Origin: Streptomyces peucetius
GTDB lineage: Bacteria > Actinomycetota > Actinomycetes > Streptomycetales > Streptomycetaceae
NCBI RefSeq assembly: GCF_025854275.1
Contig: NZ_CP107567.1
Coordinates: forward strand, 310,001 to 374,000
Length of the DNA: 64,000 nt
Reading direction: 5' to 3'
Shown here: one piece after another, positions 36,119-43,918 of the stretch
Numbering within the stretch: position 1 is the first letter of the stretch
Layout: each line of letters begins with the position of its first letter
Notes under the pieces: model-generated
Told to the model about the DNA's origin: nothing
What the model saw: only the letters and a program-made list of their open reading frames with translations
Database searches by the model: none
Made by a program: the position numbers and the translations under genes

Positions 36119-37056
36119 CGCGTGCTGTCGCCCCCGTCGCTGTGCTGCGCCCTCCCCGGCCGGTCCAGTATGGCGGCCCGCCTGCGCAGTTTGTACGGGG
36201 CCGGGCGTGTTGCGGGCCCGAGCCGGGCGATCGCTTGCCGGATGTGACCGGGAGGCAGCCGCCAGCGTATACGGGAAGGTACGCAGCGCAGCAGGTCGGC
36301 CGTGGCGGTCAGGCGCCGTGTCACCCGGTCCGGTGGCGGTGCGGTTCTGCCGTACAGCCCGTGCGCGTAGGACGGCAGGGTGTCGTACGCGAGCGCCGCG
36401 ACCGGTCCCCACAGCAGTGCGCGGGCGGGGACCAGCGCGGGTGCGACGGGGGGCCGGCGCAGGAAGTCGTCGACGTCGCGGGCTTCCGGGCCGGCGGCGA
36501 GCCGCGGCCGTACGCGCTCGAAGTAGGCGGCCAGCTGCCCGGTGGTGGCGGGCACGTCCGCCGGATCGAGGCCGACCAGGCGGGCGGCCCGACGCTGCTC
36601 GTCCAGGTAGCGGTCGGCGAGTTCGTCGTCGAGCGGAAGCCCGGAGCGGCGGGCCACCTCCAGGTAGGAGGCGACCTCCGCGCAGTGCACCCACAGCAGC
36701 AGGCCGGGCTCGTCCACGCCGTACCGTTCGCCGGTGTCCGGGTCGGTGGCCTTCAGGCGGGAGTGGATGCGGCGGACGCGGGCGCCCGCCTTCTCGGCGG
36801 CGCCGGTGGTGCCGTACGTGATGGTGCCGACGAAGTCCGCGGTGCGCATCAGCCGGCCCCAGGCGTCCTGGCGGAAGTCCGAGTTCTGCATGACGCCGCG
36901 GACGGCACGCGGATGGAGCGCCTGCAGGTAGAGGGCGCGTACGCCCGCGATCCACATGACCGGGTCGCCGTGGATGTTCCAGGTCACGGAGCCGGGCCCG
37001 AACAGTCCCGGGTCGGCGTCGTCCTTCGGGCTCAGGTGGGCCCACGGAGCGTTCAT
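36100..37056 (-). CDS. DUF2236 (oxygenase MpaB-like) protein
   Basis: 318 residues. DUF2236 signature: GPGSVTWNIHGDPVMWIAGVRAL, LQALHPRAVRGV (likely heme or metal His), FVGTITYGT, and VDEPGLLLWVHCAEVASYLE. Relatives are the rubber-cleaving Lcp and fungal MpaB, heme-dependent oxygenases; the function of actinomycete copies is mostly unknown. ATG 37056. Overlaps the start of the kinase by 19 nt, so the two are expressed together and the kinase might act on or report its activity (speculative). Confidence 0.85.
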   Translation of the reverse strand: MNAPWAHLSPKDDADPGLFGPGSVTWNIHGDPVMWIAGVRALYLQALHPRAVRGVMQNSDFRQDAWGRLMRTADFVGTITYGTTGAAEKAGARVRRIHSRLKATDPDTGERYGVDEPGLLLWVHCAEVASYLEVARRSGLPLDDELADRYLDEQRRAARLVGLDPADVPATTGQLAAYFERVRPRLAAGPEARDVDDFLRRPPVAPALVPARALLWGPVAALAYDTLPSYAHGLYGRTAPPPDRVTRRLTATADLLRCVPSRIRWRLPPGHIRQAIARLGPATRPAPYKLRRRAAILDRPGRAQHSDGGDSTRWRKPG

Positions 37057-37381
37057 GTCACCCAGCACGCTTCCGGTCTGCAAGTCCGCCGCCTGGCATC
37101 CGTGCCACACCCCTCCGCATACAGAACCGCTCGGCACACCGGTACGCCTCGAGACGCCTCGAGACGCCTCGTGCTTGGTCCTACCCACCACGCACGGCTG
37201 GAAGCCCCGGAGTTCCGGCAGCGCGACGAGAGGGCCGGACCGGCGGCGGGGGTGGGCGGAACACCGCGGGCGGGGGTGTTCCTGCGCAAAGTGTGGTGGG
37301 TGTGCCTCGTTCGTCCGCCGGGTCTCTACGCCGTGTGCGGCCGCCCGGTCCGCTCAGCACGCTCCCGGGCCCGAGGGGCCT
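37057..37381. other. Gene-free stretch, 325 bp, with a short tandem repeat
   Basis: No coding frame is convincing. It holds 2.8 copies of ACGCCTCGAG (37144-37171) and should carry the promoter of the DUF2236/kinase operon. Confidence 0.4.
37144..37171. repeat. 10-bp tandem repeat, 2.8 copies
   Basis: Unit ACGCCTCGAG repeated without mismatch. Confidence 0.75.
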
Positions 37382-38080
37382 TCACGGCGTCCGGAATCCG
37401 CGGAAGGTCACGTGCTTGCGGACCTCGAAGCCGAGCCGCTCGTACATTGCGACGGCACCCGTGTTGGCCGCGGCCACGTGCAGGACCGGACGTTCGTTCC
37501 GGGCTGTGATCCGTGCGGTCAGTGCGCGTATCAGGCGGGTGGCGTGGCCTCGTCCACGTGCCTCGGGGGCGGTGCACACGGCGCTGATCTCGGTCCATCC
37601 CGGTGGACGGAGCCGTTCGCCGGCCATGGCGACGAGGGTGCCGTTCTCGCGGATGCCCAGGTAGGTGCCGAGTTCGTGGGTCCGGGGCCAGAACGGTCCG
37701 GGCTGGGTCCGTGCGACGAGGTCGAGCATCTCGGGAACGTCGTCGGGGCCCAGTTCGGCAACGCGTGTCTCTGCCTGGGCGTGTCCGGGGCGGCACTCGG
37801 CGGGGCCGGTCATCTGGAAACCCTCGAGTGTGAAGACCGGTTCCCAGTCCGGTGGCGGGGTCGCCGGACTGCTGAACATGTCGGCGAACGCTCCGCGGCC
37901 GAGCAACCGGGCCAGATCGGCCCACCCTGCCGCTCCCGGGTCGGCGGGCACCGAGGAGAAGGTGGCGACCTCCGGCAGATAGACAGCCGCCCGGCCGAGC
38001 CGCCGGGCCAGGTGCGCGTGGTGGCCTCGCAGTGACTGCCGCACCGGATCGTCGAGTACCACGGCGTCGCGGTCGGCCAT
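37382..38080 (-). CDS. GNAT-family acetyltransferase
   Basis: 232 residues. N-terminal half binds the unknown acceptor; the GNAT motif A reads CTAPEARGRGHATRLI (about residue 175), motif B MYERLGFEVRKHVTF at the end. This fits the FR47-like two-domain acetyltransferases. ATG 38080. A C-terminal fragment of a related GNAT sits 1.9 kb away at 39994, on the same strand and on the other side of the small-ORF/aminotransferase cassette. Confidence 0.85.
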   Translation of the reverse strand: MADRDAVVLDDPVRQSLRGHHAHLARRLGRAAVYLPEVATFSSVPADPGAAGWADLARLLGRGAFADMFSSPATPPPDWEPVFTLEGFQMTGPAECRPGHAQAETRVAELGPDDVPEMLDLVARTQPGPFWPRTHELGTYLGIRENGTLVAMAGERLRPPGWTEISAVCTAPEARGRGHATRLIRALTARITARNERPVLHVAAANTGAVAMYERLGFEVRKHVTFRGFRTP

Positions 38081-38492
38081 CGTCGTTCGCCTCTCGTGTA
38101 GGGGGCACGTGAAGTCAGCGGTGGCCGTGTCCTGTCCAAGAGACCGTGACGTCGTTGAGGCGGGCGGCGGTCCGAGCTGTCATCTCCTCGCGGTCGCAGT
38201 GTAGCCGCGCCGGATGGTGGGCTCTCCCGCCGCCCGGGGAACCGGGGTCCGTGCGGGGCGCCGGGCGGGGCTCCTGCTCCCTGGTGGGAGGCCTCGAGAG
38301 GGCGCTGGTGTCGAAGGGGGCCGCCGCCATGACCCCTCAGAAGCGACGCCGGGACGGTGACGGTCGGGCCGAGGCAGGGGGCGGGGGAGCCTTGCTGGGT
38401 TGGCACTTGCTTGCAACTCTGTGCTGAGTACTTGGCTCGATGGTCGGACTTACGAGCCGCCGATTCCTGCCTCTGGACCATGGAGGTCCTCC
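38081..38492. other. Gene-free stretch, 412 bp
   Basis: No coding frame has convincing bias or a ribosome binding site. The last 100 bp are relatively A/T-rich and probably contain the promoter of the small ORF at 38493. Confidence 0.4.
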
Positions 38493-38495
38493 ATG
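38480..38495. promoter_or_regulatory. Palindrome covering the ribosome binding site and start codon
   Basis: CATGGAGG-T-CCTCCATG (from 38479): perfect 8-bp arms. The left arm is the GGAGG ribosome binding site, the right arm includes the ATG at 38493, so a hairpin here could hide the start; it may equally be a protein-binding palindrome. Confidence 0.5.
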
Positions 38496-38696
38496 AATCA
38501 GCCGACGTCGGCGCCGCCATTGTTCGAGCGCCCCCTCCGCACCGGCGAGCCGCTCTTCGCCTCCGGTCGGCTTCCCACCACGGAGTCGGTGCTCGAGGAA
38601 CTCGGTGACCGTGGACGTCACGCCCGTATCGCACTCGGTGTGACCTCCGCGCCGTTCGGTGCGTGTGTGGAGACCGAGATGGTGGTCGAATGCTGA
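38493..38696 (+). CDS. Small ORF, 67 aa, coupled to a PLP-dependent enzyme
   Basis: ATG 38493 with GGAGG six bases upstream. The product ([18 protein letters not shown]..., [16 protein letters not shown] at the end) has no signal peptide or membrane segment. It has two Cys, one at the very C-terminus, after a charged, helix-prone middle ([13 protein letters not shown]). It matches no family I know. Its stop codon overlaps or abuts the candidate starts of the aminotransferase gene. It could be a ribosomal-peptide precursor (leader plus short C-terminal core) or a translated leader controlling the next gene; both are guesses. Confidence 0.55.
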   Translation: MNQPTSAPPLFERPLRTGEPLFASGRLPTTESVLEELGDRGRHARIALGVTSAPFGACVETEMVVEC

Positions 38697-39988
38697 AGAT
38701 GACCAGTACGGGACGGCGCGACGCCTCGGGCAACGGGGCCGGGAACCAGGACAACCCGCTTGAGATGCTCTCGCTCGACCAGTTGCGTCGACGGCGGAGC
38801 ATGAAATGGCGCACGCATCCGGCGGACGTCCTGCCGTTGTGGGTGGCGGAGATGGATGTCCCGCTCGCGCCGGCGGTCGCCGATGCCCTGCACGAGGCCA
38901 TCGAGGCAGGTGACACCGGGTATCCCGCCGGGACCGAGTTCGCCGAGTCGCTGGCCGGCTTCGCACGGCGGCGGTGGAACTGGGACGGCGCGGCGATCGA
39001 CCGAGTCGCCGTCATCCCCGACGTGATGACGGGCGCCGTCCAGGTGCTGCGACTCATCACCGAACCGGGCGACCCGGTCGTCGTCAACTCCCCGGTGTAC
39101 GCGCCGTTCTACGCCTTCATCACCCATGACGACCGCCGGATCGTCGAGGCGCCGCTCGGAGAGAACCTGCGGATCGACCCGGAGGTGCTCGAGGACACGT
39201 TCCGGCGCGTCCGCCGGGAGACCGGCCAGGGCAAGATCGCCTACCTTCTCAGCAACCCGCACAATCCGACCGGCACCGTGCACACCGCCGATGAGCTCTC
39301 CGCCGTGGCGGAGCTGGCTCGCCGCTACAAGATCCGTGTCGTCGCCGATGAGATCCACGCCCCGCTCGTGCTGCGGGGCGCCCGGTTCACGCCGTATCTG
39401 AGCGTGCCCGGGTCCGAGGACGCGTTCTCGCTCATGTCGGCGACCAAGGGCTGGAACCTCGCCGGGATCAAGGCGGCACTCGCCGTCGCAGGGCCTCGAG
39501 CGGCCCCTGATCTGCGCAGGATGCCCGAGGAGGTCCACCACGGCGCCAGCTATCTGGGCGTGATCGCCCACACGGCAGCCTTCCGTGAGGGGGACGCATG
39601 GCTCGACGCACTGCTGGCCGGGCTCGACGCGAACAGGGCTCTGCTGGGTGAACTCGTCGCCGAGCACCTGCCGGGCGTCGGGTACGCCAGGCCGGAGGGG
39701 ACCCACCTGGCCTGGCTCGACTGCCGGTCCCTCGGGCTCGGCCCGGAGGAGGCAACGACAGAGCTCGCGGTTGTCACCGACCTGGCCGGCCCCGCACGAC
39801 TCTTCCTGGACCACGCCAGGGTGGCGCTCTCGTCCGGTCACATCTTCGGGACGGGGGGAGCCGGGCACGTCCGCCTGAACTTCGCCACCTCCCAGGCCGT
39901 ACTCACCGAGGCCATTACCCGAATGGGACGCACGGTCACCGATCACACCGGCCGGTCGCACGGCCCCCGCTCGCCGGGACGGTCGTGA
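38690..39988 (+). CDS. PLP-dependent aminotransferase class I/II, MalY/PatB (C-S lyase) type
   Basis: 432 residues from ATG 38690 (ATG 38699 also possible). Motifs: [19 protein letters not shown], the MalY/PatB N-terminus; [36 protein letters not shown]; and [12 protein letters not shown] with the PLP lysine. Family members are cystathionine/cysteine beta-lyases or aminotransferases. It starts within the stop region of the 67-residue ORF (GAATGCTGA), indicating translational coupling. The Ser/Arg/Pro-rich last 20 residues exceed the family. Possible roles: sulfur amino-acid cleavage, or tailoring of the small peptide (inference). Confidence 0.85.
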   Translation: MLKMTSTGRRDASGNGAGNQDNPLEMLSLDQLRRRRSMKWRTHPADVLPLWVAEMDVPLAPAVADALHEAIEAGDTGYPAGTEFAESLAGFARRRWNWDGAAIDRVAVIPDVMTGAVQVLRLITEPGDPVVVNSPVYAPFYAFITHDDRRIVEAPLGENLRIDPEVLEDTFRRVRRETGQGKIAYLLSNPHNPTGTVHTADELSAVAELARRYKIRVVADEIHAPLVLRGARFTPYLSVPGSEDAFSLMSATKGWNLAGIKAALAVAGPRAAPDLRRMPEEVHHGASYLGVIAHTAAFREGDAWLDALLAGLDANRALLGELVAEHLPGVGYARPEGTHLAWLDCRSLGLGPEEATTELAVVTDLAGPARLFLDHARVALSSGHIFGTGGAGHVRLNFATSQAVLTEAITRMGRTVTDHTGRSHGPRSPGRS

Positions 39989-39993
39989 CTGCT

Positions 39994-40111
39994 TCAGCGC
40001 TCCGTGCCGGTCTCACAAGAGGCTTCCTCACGGCGCGCCCGTAACCGCCGGAAGGTCTCACCCGCTCGCGCACGTCGAAGCCGAGGTGTCCGTAGAGCGC
40101 GTCGCAGCGTG
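39994..40111 (-). pseudogene. C-terminal fragment of a GNAT acetyltransferase
   Basis: Reading minus, RCDALYGHLGFDVRERV is a GNAT motif-B/C-terminal sequence; with a 1-nt shift it continues as TFRRLRARREEAS to a TGA at 39994. Compare MYERLGFEVRKHVTF of the intact GNAT at 37382. The acyl-CoA dehydrogenase stop directly abuts it, so the body of the gene is gone. Confidence 0.55.
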
Positions 40112-41290
40112 TCAGCGGCGTACCCGCGGCATCCCCAGTCCGATCCAGGAGATGATCTCGCGCTGGATCTCGTTGTTGCCGCCTCCGAAGGTGAAGATGA
40201 CGGCGGAGCGGTAGCCGCGTTCCAGTTCGCCGCCGAGAACGGACCCGGCCGAGCCCTCCTTCAGCGGGCCCGCCGCGCCGACGACCTCCATCAGCCAGGC
40301 GTAGGCGTCGCGCCTGGCCTCGGAGCCGTAGACCTTGACGGCCGAGGCGTCCTGCGGGGTGAGGGTGCCGTCCTGGACGGCGTTCACCATCTGCCAGTTG
40401 AGCAGTTTCATCGCGTCGAGCCGGCTGTGGGTGCGGGCGAGCCGGCCGCGCACCCAGCCGAGGTCGATGACCCGGCGGCCGTCGGCGAGTTTCGTGTCGG
40501 CGGCCCAGCGCTGGACGTCGCGCAGGGCGCGGATCGCCATGGTGCCGTGGGCGGCGAGGGTGACCCGTTCGTGGTTGAGCTGGTTGGTGATCAGCCGCCA
40601 GCCCTTGTTCTCCTCGCCGACCCGGCGCGAGACGGGGACGCGGACGTTCTCGTAGTGGCTCGCGGTCGTGTCGTGGGAGGCGAGGGTGTTGATGAGGGTG
40701 CACGAGTAGCCGGGGTCGGACGTCGGTACGAGGAGCATGGTGATGCCCTTGTGGGGCGGGGCGTTCGGATCGGTGCGCACCGCGAGCCAGACCCAGTCGG
40801 CGGTGTCGCCGTTGGTGGTCCAGATCTTCTGCCCGTTGACGACGTACGTGTCCCCTTCCCGTACGGCACGCGTCCTGAGGGCGGCGAGGTCGGTGCCCGC
40901 GTCGGGTTCGCTGTAGCCGATGGCGAAGTCGATCTCGCCGGAGAGGATCTTCGGCAGGAAGTACGCCTTCTGCTCGTCGGTGCCGAACTGCATGATCGTC
41001 GGGCCGACCGTGTTGAGTGCCATCAGCGGCAGGGGCACACCGGCCTGGGCGGCCTCGTCGAAGAAGATGAACTGTTCCATCGGGGTGAGCCCCCGGCCGC
41101 CGTACTGTTCGGGCCAGCCGACCCCGAGCCAGCCGTCGGAGCCGAGGCGGCGGATCGTCTCGCGGTAGAAGCGTTTCCGGGCGGCCGGTTCGGCGAACCG
41201 GGCATAGGCGTTGTCGGGGACGAGTTTCGCGAAGTAGGTGCGCAGTTCGGCGCGCAACTGCTCCTGCTGCGGCGTGTATCGAAGGTGCAC
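40112..41290 (-). CDS. Acyl-CoA dehydrogenase, FadE26 (ChsE4 alpha-subunit)-like
   Basis: 392 residues. RYTPQQEQLRAELRTYFA start, GWPEQYGGRG, IGYSEPDAGTDLA, VNGQKIWTT, NQLNHERV, and a C-terminal FTFGGGNNEIQREIISWIGLGMPR, all close to the FadE26 pattern. In mycobacteria FadE26 is one half of an alpha2beta2 enzyme with FadE27, oxidising C27 sterol side-chain CoA; no beta subunit is adjacent here. GTG 41290 after GGAGGGG. A KstR-type operator (41340-41353) lies 50 bp upstream. Heteromer partner and substrate are inferred. Confidence 0.85.
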   Translation of the reverse strand: MHLRYTPQQEQLRAELRTYFAKLVPDNAYARFAEPAARKRFYRETIRRLGSDGWLGVGWPEQYGGRGLTPMEQFIFFDEAAQAGVPLPLMALNTVGPTIMQFGTDEQKAYFLPKILSGEIDFAIGYSEPDAGTDLAALRTRAVREGDTYVVNGQKIWTTNGDTADWVWLAVRTDPNAPPHKGITMLLVPTSDPGYSCTLINTLASHDTTASHYENVRVPVSRRVGEENKGWRLITNQLNHERVTLAAHGTMAIRALRDVQRWAADTKLADGRRVIDLGWVRGRLARTHSRLDAMKLLNWQMVNAVQDGTLTPQDASAVKVYGSEARRDAYAWLMEVVGAAGPLKEGSAGSVLGGELERGYRSAVIFTFGGGNNEIQREIISWIGLGMPRVRR

Positions 41291-41339
41291 GACCCCTCCA
41301 GGCTCTCGCGGTCCGTCCCTTGCGCGGCGGCGCACACAG

Positions 41340-41353
41340 TAGAACGTGTTGCA
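41340..41353. promoter_or_regulatory. KstR-type operator upstream of the FadE26-like gene
   Basis: TAGAACGTGTTGCA matches TNNAACNNGTTNNA at every fixed position and lies in an A/T-richer promoter patch 50 bp before the GTG start. It is the second such site in the window (other: 9704). Confidence 0.65.
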
Positions 41354-41381
41354 ATAATTCGGAAGGGCCGTGCGGCGTCCG

Positions 41382-42545
41382 CTACCGCGAGGCGTACACG
41401 GCGTCGACGAGGGCCATCTTGCGCGGGTCGTCGGCGATGTGCGGGCCCATCCGGTTCATCACGTACCCCAGGGAGATGCCGCCCTCGGGGTCGGCGAGCC
41501 CGCACGAGCCGCCGAAGCCGTCGTGGCCGACCGCCCTCGGGTTGGGCCCGTACGAGCCGTTCCCGCCGCTCAGCCAGAGGCCGAGACCGGCCTCCGTGTC
41601 CTGCGCGAACCCGGCCCCGACGACGAGGTCGCGGCAGGCGCCCTGCCCTTCGCGTACGCGCTCCGCCGCCCGCTCCGTCAGCACACGGCGCCCGTCGAGC
41701 CTCCCCCGGCCGGCGAGGACGCCGTACAGCGCGGCGACCGCGCGGGCGGTGCCGTGGCCGTTCGCGGCGGGGATCTCGGCGGCCCGCCACGCGGCGGAGT
41801 TGGCGGCGTCCGCGTCGGTGACCGGGTTGATCAGGGCGGCGAGTGCGACGGGCGGCAACCGGGCGAAGGCGGCCACCTGTTCGCTGCTCCGCCGGGCCGG
41901 GCGCACCAGCTCGGCCACCCGCCCGGCCTCGGTCCCCGGGAGGCCGATCGTGAAGTCGATGCCGAGCGGTCCGGTGATCTCCTGCCGCAGGAACTCGCCC
42001 GGCAGTTGTCCGCTCACCCGGCGCACGACCTCGCCGACCAGGTGGCCGTAGGTGATCGCGTGGTACCCGGACCGGGTGCCCGGCTCCCACCACGGCTCCG
42101 TGGCCGCCAACCGTGCGCAGGTCAGCTCCCAGTCGTACAGCTCGTCGAGCGAGTGGGGTTCGCGCAGTCCCGCCAGGCCGGCTCGATGGGAGAGCAGATG
42201 GCGCACCAGGACGGCCTTCTTGCCCTCCGCGGCGAACTCGGGCCAGTACGCGGCGACCGGCGCGTCCAGGTCGAGAAGCCCGCGGTCGGCGAGCACATGG
42301 GCGCAGAGCGCGGTCGGACCCTTCGTCGTGGACCAGACGTTGACCGTCGTGTCGCGCTGCCACGGCCGCGTCCGGGCCGCGTCCGCCCAGCCGCCCCACA
42401 GGTCCACGACCTTCTCGCCGTCGGCGAGCACGGTCACTGCGGCGCCGAGCTCCCCCCGCTCACGGAAGTTCTCCTCGAACGCGGCGCGCACCGCCGAGAA
42501 CCGCTCGTCGCAGTGGCCTTCGATGCCGATGGGTCGCTCCGCCAT
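41382..42545 (-). CDS. Serine hydrolase, family VIII esterase/beta-lactamase type
   Basis: 387 residues from ATG 42545 (GGAG upstream); a GTG at 42572 would add nine. SxxK appears as S-T-T-K (VNVWSTTKGPT, about residue 75), followed by the Tyr motif in YHAITYGHL (about 165) and a GHDGFGG loop near the C-terminus. No signal peptide, so it acts inside the cell, like EstB-type esterases. Such genes often accompany acyl-CoA catabolic genes in actinomycetes, as here. Esterase activity is a family inference. Confidence 0.85.
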   Translation of the reverse strand: MAERPIGIEGHCDERFSAVRAAFEENFRERGELGAAVTVLADGEKVVDLWGGWADAARTRPWQRDTTVNVWSTTKGPTALCAHVLADRGLLDLDAPVAAYWPEFAAEGKKAVLVRHLLSHRAGLAGLREPHSLDELYDWELTCARLAATEPWWEPGTRSGYHAITYGHLVGEVVRRVSGQLPGEFLRQEITGPLGIDFTIGLPGTEAGRVAELVRPARRSSEQVAAFARLPPVALAALINPVTDADAANSAAWRAAEIPAANGHGTARAVAALYGVLAGRGRLDGRRVLTERAAERVREGQGACRDLVVGAGFAQDTEAGLGLWLSGGNGSYGPNPRAVGHDGFGGSCGLADPEGGISLGYVMNRMGPHIADDPRKMALVDAVYASR

Positions 42546-42595
42546 ACCGATCTCCGTCGTCTCGTCCCGCACCGCCTCACCTTCCGGGGAACATA

Positions 42596-42607
42596 CCGAC
42601 TGGTCGG
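42596..42607. promoter_or_regulatory. Inverted repeat in a divergent promoter
   Basis: CCGAC-TG-GTCGG, perfect 5-bp arms with an adjacent A on both sides, midway between the esterase-like and 3-hydroxyisobutyryl-CoA hydrolase genes. This ACCGACNGGTCGG form is common for TetR-type sites of acyl-CoA catabolic genes, and the CCGA-N4-TCGG core recurs at 12939. Confidence 0.5.
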
Positions 42608-42697
42608 ACCGGAAGAGAAGGGGGCGTATGGCGTCCGCTCACCCGTGAGCGAGGATGGAACGGCATGGCAAGATCCCGATCCCGGAAGGACGAAGCG

Positions 42698-43765
42698 ATG
42701 GCCCCCGACGGCTCCGCACCGCCGAACGACGACGCCGTACTGCTGCGCACCGAGGGGCGCACCGGGTACCTCACGCTCAACCGCCCCCGGGCCATCAACG
42801 CGCTCACCCACCCGATGGTGCGCGCCGTCTACGCGGCGCTCGACGCCTGGGAGCACGACGACGCCGTCGACGTGGTGGTCGTCGCCGGGGCCGGTGAGCG
42901 CGGGCTCTGCGCCGGGGGCGACATCCGCGCCATCCACGACGACGCGCGCGCCGGCGGGCGCGCGTCGGCGGCCTTCTGGCGCGACGAGTACCGGCTCAAC
43001 GCCCGTATCGCCCGCTACCCGAAGCCGTACGTCGCCCTCATGGACGGCATCGTGATGGGCGGCGGCGTCGGGGTGTCCGCCCACGGCAGCGTCCGGATCG
43101 TCACCGAACGCTCCAGGGTCGCCATGCCGGAGACCGGGATCGGCTTCGTACCGGACGTGGGCGGCACCCACCTGCTGGCGCGGGCACCCGGTGAACTGGG
43201 GACCCACCTGGCGCTCACCGGCGCGGCGGTCGGTGCGGGGGACGCGCTCCTGCTCGGCCTCGCCGACCACTTCGTGCCGTCCGAACGGCTCGCCGGCCTC
43301 GCGGCGTCGCTCGCCTCGGTAACCGCGGCCGACGCGGTACGGCGCCACCAGGCTCCCGCGCCCGAGGCGGAACTGGCCGCCCACCGCGGCTGGATCGACC
43401 ACTGCTACGCCGCCGGCTCGGCGGAGGAGATCGTCGAGCGCCTGTCCTCCTGCGGGGAGCCGGCGGCCAAGGAGGCCGCGGAGACGATCCTGACCCGGTC
43501 CCCCACGTCCGTGAAGGTGACGCTCGCCGCGATCCGCCGGGCGCGGGCGCTGGGCTCCCTGGAGGCCGTCCTCGAGCAGGAGTTCCGCGTCTCGTGTGCC
43601 GCGCTGTCCTCGCCGGATCTCGTCGAGGGCATCCGCGCGCAGGTCGTCGACAAGGACCGCAGGCCCCGGTGGTCGCCGGCGCGGCTCGAAGCGGTCACCG
43701 AGGCGGACGTGACGGCCCACTTCGCCCCACTCCCGGAGGGAGAGCCGGGCCTCGGGCTGGCGTAA
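42698..43765 (+). CDS. 3-hydroxyisobutyryl-CoA hydrolase
   Basis: 355-residue crotonase-fold hydrolase of valine catabolism: LTLNRPRAINALTH, CAGGDIRAI, GGGVGVSAHGSVRIVTE, MPETGIGFVPDVGGTHLLAR, NPD-like SSPDLVEGIRAQVVDKDR. These motifs separate HIBCH from plain enoyl-CoA hydratases. It releases 3-hydroxyisobutyrate from its CoA ester. ATG 42698 follows GGAAGGA; an ATG at 42665 has a weaker site. Divergent from the esterase-like gene, with a TetR-type palindrome between. Confidence 0.87.
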   Translation: MAPDGSAPPNDDAVLLRTEGRTGYLTLNRPRAINALTHPMVRAVYAALDAWEHDDAVDVVVVAGAGERGLCAGGDIRAIHDDARAGGRASAAFWRDEYRLNARIARYPKPYVALMDGIVMGGGVGVSAHGSVRIVTERSRVAMPETGIGFVPDVGGTHLLARAPGELGTHLALTGAAVGAGDALLLGLADHFVPSERLAGLAASLASVTAADAVRRHQAPAPEAELAAHRGWIDHCYAAGSAEEIVERLSSCGEPAAKEAAETILTRSPTSVKVTLAAIRRARALGSLEAVLEQEFRVSCAALSSPDLVEGIRAQVVDKDRRPRWSPARLEAVTEADVTAHFAPLPEGEPGLGLA

Positions 43766-43865
43766 CGGCAGGCCGAGGTTCGGCCCGGGAGCGCCGAACC
43801 GGGCCACACCGGGCCACACCGGAGCGCGGCCGGGCCCCGGACCGAACCCGGCCCCGCCCGAACGT

Positions 43866-43904
43866 GGCCCGGGCCACGCACCGTTCCCGTGCGTGGCCCG
43901 GGCC
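43866..43904. terminator. Strong bidirectional terminator
   Basis: Perfect 16-bp stem (GGCCCGGGCCACGCAC and complement) with a 7-nt loop between the convergent HIBCH and phosphodiester-glycosidase genes. Confidence 0.85.
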
Positions 43905-43918
43905 GCCAACAAAGGCGG

